From contig MU631575.1 of NCBI GenBank assembly GCA_026770615.1, positions 157,675-172,437 on the forward strand: a stretch of DNA of 14,763 nucleotides, given 5' to 3'. The position numbers and the translations under genes are program-made. How positions within the stretch are numbered: the first letter of the stretch is position 1; every line of letters starts with the position of its first letter. Under the pieces are notes generated by a model. It saw only the letters and a program-made list of their open reading frames with translations, ran no database searches and was not told where the DNA came from. Positions 6,995-14,597 of the stretch are shown piece after piece. Source of the DNA: Pavlovales sp. CCMP2436. Lineage: Eukaryota; Haptophyta; Pavlovophyceae; Pavlovales.

Positions 6995-8239
6995 GCATCC
7001 GTTGCGCTGTGATGTCTTGGTCGTCCCCATTCTCACTTGGTGGTTGCTGCTTTTCTGCTCTGTTTTTCTTGCATGGCGGTGATCGTGGGAGGTTCTGGCT
7101 AGGCAGGCGTTTTGCGCCGGGGTTTTTTTCGGGGTAGTTGGCCTTTTTGTTTGGCGGCGCTTTGGATGGCTTTGGCTGGCGGGGCGTTTGCGTCTGGGGG
7201 CTGCTGAGTTGTCAGCGCTGGGTTGGGATGCTGCTCGGCGACGTGGCCGTCCATTCGGTCTGGCGGGGGTCTGTGTCGGTGGGTTTGGTGTGGCAGACGG
7301 GCGATCGCTTGGGGTGGGTGGGTTTGGCGTGGGCGAGTCATCTTGGCTCGATGTGAGGTGATCGGGGGTTTGGGGTGGGGTCTGACTGGTGGGCATTGGG
7401 TCTTCTTCTTCCATTTCTGAGTGGTTGTCATCTTGTTTCTTCTTGCGCTCGATGGCGGCCTGCCTTTCGGCGGTCTGGGATGCCCACATTGCGTTTCGGT
7501 ACTTTTGCACCTCGTAGCTTGAGATTCCGTCTGACGTGGCTGCAGCCATGGATTTTATCGCCTCGTCGCGCAGTTGATGCATCGCTAGGCTGTACCCTAG
7601 AAGGGCGAAGTAGAGCTCGCCTGCTTTGGGGGTGTCGCCTGGCTCATTATCGTCTTCATCGCCTGGCGTCCCCGCTGCTATCTTTCCTTTGATACTCACG
7701 CCCACTCGTCCGGCATAATAATCGGGCCTTTGAATCATTTTGGTGGCTGTTCTGTCTGCCGTGCGTCCGAGGCGTAGGGCTAGAATCTAGCTGAGTTTGC
7801 GGTGGAGGTCGTGGCGCAGTTCGTCTGTCTTCTTACACACGTGGTAGAGGTGGTGTTTCGTGTCTCGAGAGTTCCGCAACTTACACAGGGGGCAGTTGTG
7901 GCTCGGTTCTTCTTTTCCGTCTATAGTGATGGTTGTGGTAGTCAGGGGTGGTTCTTTTTCGATCCATTCTGCGTTGTAGAGGGTTGACCCGTGGACGATC
8001 TGTAGAAAATGCTTCGTAAGGCTTTCTTTAGGCCGTTTGCCTTTGGCTGGGAGGTGGATAGCTGCTGTGCTCTCTTTGAGCCATGCCTGTTCAATATTGA
8101 CCATCTTTCCGGCCACCCTGTCGGTGATTTCAATTCGTGCCGTGCTAGGGTCCGATGTGATTATGGTCCTGCTTGACGTTGCAAACAAGGAAATATGCCC
8201 ATGGCTGCCGTCACCGCTGACGGTCTTTAGCGACGCCAA
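6938..8239 (-). pseudogene. Retrotransposon RT-like C-terminal remnant with in-frame TAG
   Basis: One frame is open from about 8269 (after TGA at about 8270) to 6938 except for a single TAG at 7787-7789. No ATG precedes the conserved part, so the N-terminus is missing. The block HNCPLCKLRNSRDTKHHLYH, followed by VCKK, gives a C-x2-C-x10-H-x4-C knuckle (7835-7894). It resembles the zinc-binding region after the reverse transcriptase domain in many non-LTR retrotransposons (compare CPLC...D..HHL..C). After the TAG come RPDYYAGRVGVSIKG and a helical, Ala/Gln-rich part, then a long Pro/Thr/Ser/Lys/Arg-rich basic tail. No RT catalytic motif is present in the window. The last residues are encoded by the right TIR. 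An Agrobacterium-style or bacterial origin is not suggested. Confidence 0.6.
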
Positions 8240-8361
8240 GACGAGGAGGATAGGTCAGCAAGGGTGGAATCGACTTTTGGGAATAGTGGCGGAGGGTGGT
8301 GAAGCACTTGAATATAATCAAGCCGGAGCCGCGACGTACTTAATCCTTACTGAAACTGTTT

Positions 8362-8456
8362 TTCAGTTAGCTCTCGGGGGGTTCAGTTAGAACTGAAACT
8401 GAAAGCCTTTTTTAGAAATTAGCTATAGAATAAATAAGATTCTTTCAGTTTCAGTT
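8362..8456. repeat. CAGTTTCAG-type inverted repeats upstream of the Sel1 gene
   Basis: A perfect 15-bp inverted pair, AACTGAAACTGAAAG (8391-8405) and its complement (8442-8456), encloses a 36-bp AT-rich loop. TTCAGTTAG repeats at 8362-8370 and 8382-8390, and more CAGTTTCAG words follow to 8467. It may be the end of a small transposon or part of the promoter region of the gene at 8626. No TATA box can be assigned. Confidence 0.6.
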
Positions 8457-8625
8457 TCAGCGTTTCAGTACCCCTAGGCGAGAGAGAAGAGAAGCTGCGT
8501 GCTCCACTTCCCGCCTGTCCTCGAAGCCAGGACCAGCTCAGCGGCCTACGAGGAGGGGAGGGCGAGAGAGGGCTGATCCGCTCCCCCGCTTTGTTCACCG
8601 ACTCCCCGTTGTCGAGGCGGCGAAG

Positions 8626-9888
8626 ATGGCGGGCGCGGCTGCGAAGGCGAAGGAGCTCCGGCTGCTCATCGAGCACGCGGCACGCGGGGACGTCGTTTCG
8701 CAGACCAACCTCGGCATCCACTACGGGCTTGGTGACGGCGTGGTGCAGGACCAGGCCGAGGCGCTGCGGCTCTACACGCAGGCGGCCAAACAGGGCGATG
8801 CGCGCGCGCAGCACAACTTGGGAACTTGCTATATGACTGGCAACGGGGTGGCGCATGACGAGGTGAAGGGGGCGCGGCTGTTCCGAAAGGCGGCCAAGCA
8901 GGGCCTCGCAGACGCGCAGTACTCTCTCGGTGGGTGCTTTCTCCTTGGCGCCGGCGTGGTGCAGGACTCGGAGGAGGCAGTGAAGCTTTTCAGGCAGGCG
9001 GCCGAGCAGGGCCTCGAAGACGCGCAGCTCACTCTCGGCCGCTGCTACGCGGAGGGCAAGGGCTGCGTCAAGAACGACGAGGAGGCGGCGCGGCTGTACA
9101 GGCTAGCGGCCGACAAGGGTTTTGCAGCCGCGCAGTTCGTTTTGGGCAAGTGCTACGTGTACGGCACCGGGGTTGCGACGGACCATAAGATGGCGGCCCG
9201 GTTCTACAGGCAAGCGGCCGAGCAGGGCTTGGCAAGCGCGCAGTTTGCTATTGGCAAGTGCTGCATGCTGGGCCTCGGTGTGGCGCACGATCTCGCCGAT
9301 GCAGCGCGCTACTTCCGCCTCGCCGCCGACCAGGGCGACGCCACTTCGCAGTACTTGCTCGGTTATTTATGCGAGTGCGGTAAAGGCACGCACCGCGATT
9401 TAGGCGAGGCCGTGCGCCTGTACCGTGCCGCCGCGGCGCAGCGCGACGTGGCGGCGCTGGCGAGGCTGGGCGTGTGCCTGGAGAAGGGCAGGGGGGTGGC
9501 GCAGAGCGAGGCGGAGGCTGCCGCAAGCTACGCCGCTGCGTCCGAGCTCGGCGGCGCTGGTATCTTGTTTGCAGCAAGCGCACAGATAATCGATGCGATC
9601 GGCGAGCGGAGCGCACCCGAGTTGTTCATCCTCCAGCTGGCCGCGAGCGACCTGGCCCTCGCCGCCAGGTTGGGGCACGCGGGGGCGGTGGAGAAGCTCA
9701 CCTCGATTTCGAGCCGGCGCGAGCTGATGTCCGCCTGCTGCCTGGGCTGCGGCGCGTTGCGCGAGCTGCGGCTGTGCAGCCGGTGCCGCGTGGCCGCCTT
9801 CTGCGACGGCGACTGCACGCGGCGCATGTGGCCGGCGCACAAGCCGTGCTGCAAGCAGTGGCGCGACGAGGGGAGCGCCGAGCAGTGA
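8626..9888 (+). CDS. Sel1-repeat protein with C-terminal MYND zinc finger
   Basis: This 420-residue frame is intact from ATG (8626, purine at -3 and G at +4, a good eukaryotic start context) to TGA (9886-9888) with no intron. Eight Sel1-like repeats, exactly 36 residues each, begin at residues 25, 61, 97, 133, 169, 205, 241 and 277. The pattern is [AS]Q..LG.CY..G.GV..D...A...[FY]R.AA.QG, and the last repeat is degenerate. After an Ala/Leu-rich linker (313-370) comes a complete MYND finger with ligands Cys372, Cys375, Cys384, Cys387, Cys393, Cys397, His405 and Cys409. Sel1 repeats form alpha-solenoid scaffolds, and MYND fingers bind Pro-rich peptides. A role as an adaptor in protein complexes is inferred; partners are unknown. 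No signal peptide or membrane segment is present, so it should be cytosolic or nuclear. It is the only whole host-type gene in the window. Confidence 0.93.
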   Translation: MAGAAAKAKELRLLIEHAARGDVVSQTNLGIHYGLGDGVVQDQAEALRLYTQAAKQGDARAQHNLGTCYMTGNGVAHDEVKGARLFRKAAKQGLADAQYSLGGCFLLGAGVVQDSEEAVKLFRQAAEQGLEDAQLTLGRCYAEGKGCVKNDEEAARLYRLAADKGFAAAQFVLGKCYVYGTGVATDHKMAARFYRQAAEQGLASAQFAIGKCCMLGLGVAHDLADAARYFRLAADQGDATSQYLLGYLCECGKGTHRDLGEAVRLYRAAAAQRDVAALARLGVCLEKGRGVAQSEAEAAASYAAASELGGAGILFAASAQIIDAIGERSAPELFILQLAASDLALAARLGHAGAVEKLTSISSRRELMSACCLGCGALRELRLCSRCRVAAFCDGDCTRRMWPAHKPCCKQWRDEGSAEQ

Positions 9889-10001
9889 CCGCTCCGTTCG
9901 TTCGGGACATCGTTACTAGTTAGCATTTACCGATAGGCGCGATGAAGGGAAAGCCGACTAGTGACCGCTCTGTCTGCAGTCCGCTCGTTCGCAACATCGT
10001 A
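9885..10001 (+). repeat. Local duplication after the Sel1-MYND stop codon
   Basis: GTGACCGCTCCGTTCGTTCG...ACATCGT at 9885-9912 recurs as GTGACCGCTCTGTC...CGCTCGTTCGCAACATCGT at 9961-10000. The first copy covers the TGA stop. It looks like a tandem duplication of the 3' end and 3' UTR with small indels. Confidence 0.55.
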
Positions 10002-10911
10002 ATGATCAAGATTTTATGCGTTTTATTACTTCGCTGTCGGCCAGTGAAACTTGCTGCTGGTGTCACCCTGAGTTGCGAGCATGAAACTACCTTTAATATG
10101 CATGAATTAAATCTGAAACGGTTTCGCAGAGAGATCCTTTAAGCCGCAGGTTTTAAAATATATGTGGGTCTGGCTCAGTGATATGATGTAAATTACTGAT
10201 CAGTTTCTGGCATTGCCAGACTTCCGGACGCGCGAGTTGAAACGCAATCCCCTTTGCGCGTCGCGCCCTTGCAACTACTAATGCCGTACAAAGAAAACCC
10301 CTTTCCGATGGAATCTTGAACGCCATTTACTGCTGTGGTCGCTTACTATCTTCTGATCATTGAGCACGGATCCATACTCACGGGCCATCGCAGCCGTTTC
10401 AATATCGCTTTGTTGCGTGTCGCCGTTGGCTTTTGAAATTATTATTTTCGCTTTCGCGCGACCCGGATTAGTTACGCTGAGTGACCGTTTCTAAAAACGT
10501 CCGTTCCCGGGATGATCGCACTGGAAAGAGCGTTGAAAAACACTCAAAACCAGGGATTCGTCCTGGGCACACGAAAAACCGTTCCCACCCGAATCAGTTA
10601 ATCCGGTCAGGAATTCATTTTTTTTAGTAATAGTTCTTTTTATTAACGCCTCCCCACTTGCAGCCCCTGTCGGGGACGCATGGGCATAGCGCCTGTACTC
10701 CGACGGCTTCAGCTGTCCCAATTTTGTGTGTGTTGTGAATCGCATTTTCCTCGCGACTCGCGCGTTGCGCGGTTGTTAGAGTAAATCAATAATGTTTTTG
10801 ACGTCCAGATGGGTAGACCGATTTTTTCCGGTTGTGCTGTCGCAAAATATGCCCTCGGCCCTCCCCGGTCAGGTGGCCCTCCCGGGGGGGGGGGGGGAGG
10901 GGTGGTCTTGA
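10002..10911. other. Intergenic DNA without a supported gene
   Basis: Short frames on both strands lack domains and start context. One minus-strand frame, 10491-10745 (84 residues, TSDSGGNGFSC-like), is compositionally ordinary but matches nothing I recognise. Small features are a 15-bp palindrome TCTGGCATTGCCAGA (10206-10220) and a run of 14 G at 10884-10897 just before MITE copy 2. Confidence 0.5.
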
Positions 10912-11331
10912 GGGTCGAAATCCGAATTAGTGGCGCGATTCCGCACTGGGGAGGGGGAAAAGCTGTGGCCGGGTCGAAGAAGTAGAGATCGTTCGCCCCT
11001 GCGCGCCAAGTGTCGATAGCTGTTGTAGAATAGATCCCTCCTCGACGGTGGGAGCCCACCTCGTGTGCCTCTCGTGTCCCTCTGGGGTCGACAACATACT
11101 AAAGGTAACTAACATTTTCAATTTTCAGCGTTCGGAAGAGAAAAGAAAGTCATGGTTCGCGAAGTGGTGCACAAAAGTTAGTTGCAGATTCGTGAATGGG
11201 GCGGCGCCCCATTCACGAATCTGCAACTAACTTTTGTGCACCACCTCTGGTTCGTAAGTTGCTCCGGAGGATTTTCACCGGATTTTTTCGCGATTTCCCC
11301 CCAGACTGGCCACTAATTCGGGTTTCGACCC
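10912..11331. mobile_element. MITE copy 2 (intact), TSD TTGA
   Basis: A 420-bp element with terminal inverted repeats GGGTCGAAATCCGAATTAG / CTAATTCGGGTTTCGACCC, flanked by TTGA at 10908-10911 and 11332-11335. It aligns throughout with copy 1 at 4792-5535 except for the insertion in copy 1. It has no coding capacity. With no interruption and a perfect central palindrome, it is probably the younger or better-preserved insertion. Confidence 0.92.
11164..11244. repeat. Perfect 39-bp-arm palindrome in MITE copy 2
   Basis: Arms of 39 bp (GTGGTGCACAAAAGTTAG... and its exact complement) flank a 3-bp centre, GGC. In single-stranded form it would fold into a very stable hairpin. It occupies the same place as the imperfect palindrome of copy 1, but the outer half of the arm differs between copies (GGGCACAG... 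in copy 1), while the inner GCAGATTCGT core is shared. Confidence 0.95.
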
Positions 11332-11729
11332 TTGATAGACGTTCGTCCTGCCCTGACAGTCATTCCGCCCGGACACCGTCGTGGCGCATAGTCGATTCAT
11401 AATATTATCACTAAGCAGCTACAAGTACTAGCCTAGTATGCTAATATAACAATGTTATGTTATGTTCTGATGCCCCTTCTACCGCCTGGAGCGCAGTCTC
11501 TGCGTCCAAGAGGCTGCTCCGGGTGTCAGCGTCTGAGCGTCACTTTATTAGGGTAGTAACCAGCAACGATTAACGTTGTAGACGTCTGGAAAAGATGGTC
11601 AGCAAATAGTGAATAAATCCGCGCAAGCCGTCGCCGACTGTCGAGCGCGCGCGAAGAATGTATGTAAATATCTACGACTCATAATACACAACAATATTAA
11701 GCAAGATACGAATTGTCATAAATTATTAT
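11332..11729. other. Intergenic, no gene seen
   Basis: Mixed-composition DNA with an AT-rich middle (ATATAACAATGTTATGTTATG near 11443). It lies downstream of the stop of the minus-strand exon at 11730 and could hold its 3' UTR. No repeat, RNA gene or credible frame was identified. Confidence 0.5.
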
Positions 11730-11958
11730 TCATTCCTCCTCATCGCCCTCGGAGCCAAGGTCACCCTGCCCCGCAGATCCTCTCCCCGCCGCCCGCGCTA
11801 GCCTCGGCCTCGCCGCGCCGCCGCGCCGCGCGGCCCCACCTCTCGCAGGTTCGTTGGCTCTGCTTTTAAAAGGCGCGCCTATTTTGCGTCCGCCGCCAAT
11901 GCCTTTTTTAAAAGGAAACTCCGACTCCTTATCCGCATCAGTGGAGTCGCTGTCACTG
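11730..11958 (-). CDS. Likely terminal exon: acidic, Gly/Arg-rich protein tail
   Basis: On the minus strand the frame is open for 76 residues from the AG acceptor at 11960-11959 to a TGA (11732-11730). It reads SSDSDSTDADKESEFPFKKG, then RKIGAPFKSRANEPARGG, then an Arg/Ala/Gly stretch, and ends SEGDEEE. A Ser/Asp cluster, basic Gly/Arg part and acidic tail are typical of nuclear, nucleic-acid-binding proteins, but I recognise no family. Upstream is an intron-like stretch with donor GTAAAC (12013-12008), branch-like ACTAAT and acceptor CTACCCAG, 55 nt long. The exon is a GC-rich island in AT-rich DNA. The remainder of the gene would lie at higher coordinates, where no further exon is clear because of the CA repeat. 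Confidence 0.45.
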
Positions 11959-12028
11959 CTGGGTAGATGAATGATGAGTAGATAATGATGGTATTAGTTA
12001 TTGTGATGTTTACCTTCCAGTTGCGAAA

Positions 12029-12054
12029 CACACACACACACACACACGCACACA
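12029..12054. repeat. CA microsatellite
   Basis: An almost pure (CA)n run with one CG at 12047-12048, followed at 12069-12084 by a second CA-rich stretch. It sits next to the possible donor side of the minus-strand intron. Confidence 0.95.
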
Positions 12055-12207
12055 ATAATATGATCAGGCACACACACAAACACGCATAAAAAAATAATAA
12101 TCAGGGGCAATCTTCACTATACAACCACTCATTGATCAAGCCATGAATAAAACAAGAAAAATACTCATAAAAAAATAGATAGCTACTGGACCCAGGACTC
12201 TGGTTTG

Positions 12208-12237
12208 GGTGAATGCCTTGCCGGCAAGGGATTCACC
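12208..12237. repeat. 30-bp loop-free palindrome
   Basis: GGTGAATGCCTTGCC is followed directly by GGCAAGGGATTCACC: 15-bp arms with one mismatch and no loop. It may be a cruciform, a protein-binding site or a recombination remnant. No neighbouring gene explains it. Confidence 0.8.
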
Positions 12238-12366
12238 AATGCGACAAGTAGTGTAAACTATAAACTGGTTTTAAACCCATTGCAGTTTTTAATTTCGGTA
12301 GCAACCGAGACCTGGCTCCAGCATTTTACCTTTCACATTACTACCCCCTTTACAAACCGAAATTAT

Positions 12367-12502
12367 TGCTTAAACTCTGCTATATAATTACGAAAACAAG
12401 TAATATACGCATACAAAATATATAGAAGATTTACTGCTTAAACTCTGCTATATAATGACTAAAAAAAGAAATATACTCATGAAAATATATAGTAGATTTA
12501 CC
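12367..12502. repeat. 68-bp tandem duplication
   Basis: TGCTTAAACTCTGCTATATA starts at 12367 and again at 12435, followed in both by AATATAC-like and ATATATAG...AGATTTA sequence. The two 68-bp units differ by several substitutions. They are AT-rich and non-coding. Confidence 0.85.
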
Positions 12503-12526
12503 TTTCACTGCCTGAACCCTCTTTGT
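12500..12526 (+). repeat. 27-bp repeat, also at 12791-12817
   Basis: ACCTTTCACTGCCTGAACCC plus TCTTTGT recurs at 12791-12817 with two mismatches, in direct orientation 291 bp away. The second copy begins 10 bp after the right TA of the small MITE at 12614-12778. Confidence 0.75.
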
Positions 12527-12613
12527 AGATTTGCCTACCATATGTTTTAATTAGTGAAAGGCAAATCCACATTAGTTATGCGGCAGACCCCCTACGCATC
12601 TGCTGCATAATTA

Positions 12614-12778
12614 CAGGAGATCATGGACAATAAGAAACCGTAACCTTACGAAACTGAGCCTCGCTTTTTGTGCCCTTCAATGGTAATTTAAGCAAAAGTT
12701 AAGCATTGTTTGTATGTATTTTGCTAAGAACCTGAGCCTCAGCCTCAAATTCGCCGTTCTTATTGCCCGCGATCCCTG
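12614..12778. mobile_element. Small TA-flanked MITE, copy 1
   Basis: 165 bp between TA dinucleotides at 12612-12613 and 12779-12780. The ends are inverted (CAGGAGATCATGGACAATAAG against CAGGGATCGCGGGCAATAAG, read inward). The interior (AAGCATTGTTTGTATGT, TTTGCTAA, GAGCCTCAGCCTCAAATTCG) matches 13470-13629. A TA duplication with ACAG-type ends is reminiscent of Tc1/mariner-type MITEs; that superfamily call is inference. Confidence 0.7.
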
Positions 12779-12838
12779 TAGTATAGATGTACCTTTCACT
12801 TCCCGAACCCTCTTTGTCAGACTCCGGTAGCAGGCCCT

Positions 12839-13026
12839 GCAAGAGGCGCAGGTCCAAGACCTGATCTGCTCGCTCCGAATCCGCCAAGACTGAAAGTATA
12901 ATGTAATTATTGTTGTTGCAATTGTTATTTGTAATCCCATCAAAAAAAAGAAAAAAAAAGGGGGGGGAGGGGCAAGAGGCGCAGGTCCAGAGGTGATCTG
13001 CTCGCTCAGAATCCGCCAAGACTGAA
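12839..13026 (+). repeat. Two direct copies of a 55-bp block
   Basis: GCAAGAGGCGCAGGTCCA...GATCTGCTCGCTC.GAATCCGCCAAGACTGAA occurs at 12839-12894 and 12972-13026. Between them lies AT-rich DNA followed by poly-A/poly-G (A8-G-A9-G8, about 12942-12967). Possible segmental duplication or a pair of retroposed ends. Confidence 0.85.
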
Positions 13027-13131
13027 TGATCATAACAATTATTAATATACTGATAGTGTCATCTTAAAAAAATGAGAGAGCGGATCTGATCCGAGATTTT
13101 TGTTTTTGTTTGAGTTCATCTGCCCGCAACA

Positions 13132-13235
13132 GGGGGGGGGGAGGTAGAAAAGTGGGGTTGGAAGAAATGGGGGAGGAGGAGTGATGAGAAGGTGGTGGTG
13201 GGTGGGGGGGGCGGGGGTGTGTGGGGGGGGGGGGG
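13132..13235 (+). repeat. G-rich tract with long G runs
   Basis: Runs of 10 G (13132-13141), 8 G (13204-13211) and 13 G (13223-13235) separated by GGT/GGA words. The plus strand could form G-quadruplexes. The Pro-rich minus-strand frames here are by-products of the C-rich strand. Confidence 0.85.
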
Positions 13236-13469
13236 CGCTGACCGTCCCCCCCATCGTCCCCCCATGGCCCCAGCTGGTCCACGGACAGCCTCGGCAGACG
13301 GGCGCCGGCCGCAGCGTTTCGCTCTCGTTGAGAATTTGAATTGTCCTTCCCGCCTAATTTTTCATTGACGGCCGTGGCTCAGCTTCTTGGCAAATTACAC
13401 ATGAACAAAAGAACATTACATTATAAGAAAACTCACATAGGGGTGTGATATGGGACGGTGACGAGTGTA

Positions 13470-13629
13470 CAATAGAGATGGTGCGGACAATAAGAAGCCG
13501 TAGCGTTTAGAAGCTGAGCCTGGTTTTTTTGCATTGTTCGTATGTACTTAAGCATTGTTTGCATGTAATTTGCTAAAAAGCTCAAGCTCAAGCTCAAAAT
13601 TCGCTCATCTTATTGCCCGCGATCCCCTG
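13470..13629. mobile_element. Small TA-flanked MITE, copy 2
   Basis: Matches 12614-12778 over most of its length: GGACAATAAGAAGCCGTAG, TAAGCATTGTTTGCATGTAA, TTTGCTAAAAAG, and the CTTATTGCCCGCGATCCCCTG end. TA flanks are at 13468-13469 and 13630-13631. The left end is altered: TAGAGATGGTGCG at 13473-13485 precedes GACAATAAG, and the same 13 bp recur at 13630-13642, so the left boundary is uncertain. Confidence 0.65.
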
Positions 13630-13731
13630 TAGAGATGGTGCGTGTAATAGAGATGTTGCCGGTGTACTGTAGCAGTGGGGACGGTATCCGTGTGCTTTGC
13701 AAACGTCCCTTGACCCGAGTGTTTTCTCACC

Positions 13732-13788
13732 ACTTGGGTCCGGTGGAGACCTGTCAGGGGACGGACGTACTTCTAGATATTTACACAC
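13732..13788. repeat. Block shared with 1079-1141
   Basis: Contains ACTTGGGT (13732), GGGGACGGACGT (13757), CTAGA and TTACACAC in the same order as 1079-1141. It may be a relic of the same copia family; nothing else of that element is identifiable nearby. Confidence 0.5.
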
Positions 13789-13789
13789 C

Positions 13790-14260
13790 ATTAGGTGGTT
13801 GCTGCAGCACAGGAGAGCGGCCTCCCTATCTACTTAGGCGATGAGCGTCGGGCCGATGTGCTCAGCGCCTTTGACATCTTCAAGGTATTCCCCCCCCGGT
13901 GTACTACACGGCAGAGATAATAGTAGATCCAAAAAAACAAAAAGAAGGTGCAGAAAAAGCAGAAAAAAATGAAGGAATAAAAAAAGCAGGAAAAGCTGAA
14001 GTGAGTGTTGGGCTTCGCCTTCGGGCTTCAAGTTGGGGGATCCTTATAAGAACTATTATTCAAAAAAAATGTGCGAGTGATAATGCAAGAACTCGTGACA
14101 GCAGACTTATTCGAATCCGGACCGTGCCGAATCCGGGACAACTGCCAAACAAAAGCAGTTGCAAAGGCCGACGCACACCCTAGGGCTGAGTCGCCCGACG
14201 ACCTTAGCAACCCTATAGTATCTCCTACTGAGATGCCTGAAGTCTAGCCTAATAGGATTA
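13790..14260. other. Repeat-derived DNA without a supported gene
   Basis: Includes a C8 run (13889-13896), A-rich stretches (13930-14000) and a short GGGCTTCGCC/TTCGGGCTTC repeat (14010-14030). The plus frame with AFDIFKV at about 13868 is short and unrecognised. No RNA gene was found despite a TTCGAATCC at 14109-14117; the rest of a tRNA cloverleaf is missing. Confidence 0.45.
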
Positions 14261-14274
14261 GCGAATTAGTGATC

Positions 14275-14506
14275 CAAAAAAAAAAAAAAAGAGAGAGGGG
14301 GGGGGGCAAATACCTGGAAGATCCCCGATCGAGTACACCCGTTCTCTGCCATTGCCGAGACTGTTACCACTACTGTCAGTGCCAGTGGCACGCTCCCAAG
14401 CCGCTGAACCTACTGAAGAGGAGGGGGGGGGGATTGTGGATGGAGGAGGGAGAAGGGGGGGGGAGGGGGGGGAGGGGGTTGTGGATGGAAGTGGGGAAGG
14501 GGGGGG
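14275..14506 (+). repeat. Poly-A and G-rich low-complexity tract
   Basis: A16, GA and G runs at 14276-14307, then two related G-rich units with TTGTGGATGGA at 14434 and 14480. A TATATA at 14507-14512 follows, but no transcript or frame downstream supports calling it a promoter. Confidence 0.7.
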
Positions 14507-14597
14507 TATATAGCGCGTACCGTTCCCGTCGCCCTCTCTCTCCCTAATAAAAGTTGGTAAAATTGGCAGGAGGAGTGGTGCTCTCTCTCGTCCACTG

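Noticed and set aside
11879..12079. Minus-strand 66-residue frame through the CA repeat
   Set aside because: Cys/Val repeats come from the microsatellite; the better frame in this stretch is the 11730-11958 exon.
13042..13282. Pro-rich minus-strand frames
   Set aside because: Translation of the C-rich strand of a G-run tract; low complexity only.
13850..13890. AFDIFKV peptide resembling AFDVFKI of the copia RT
   Set aside because: Seven residues only, and in the opposite orientation relative to the DNA block shared with 1079-1141.
14100..14130. TTCGAATCC as a possible tRNA T-arm
   Set aside because: No acceptor, D-arm or anticodon arm can be folded around it.
14507..14551. TATATA followed by AATAAA as promoter and poly-A signal
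   Set aside because: They are only about 35 bp apart with no frame between, so they cannot define a transcript.
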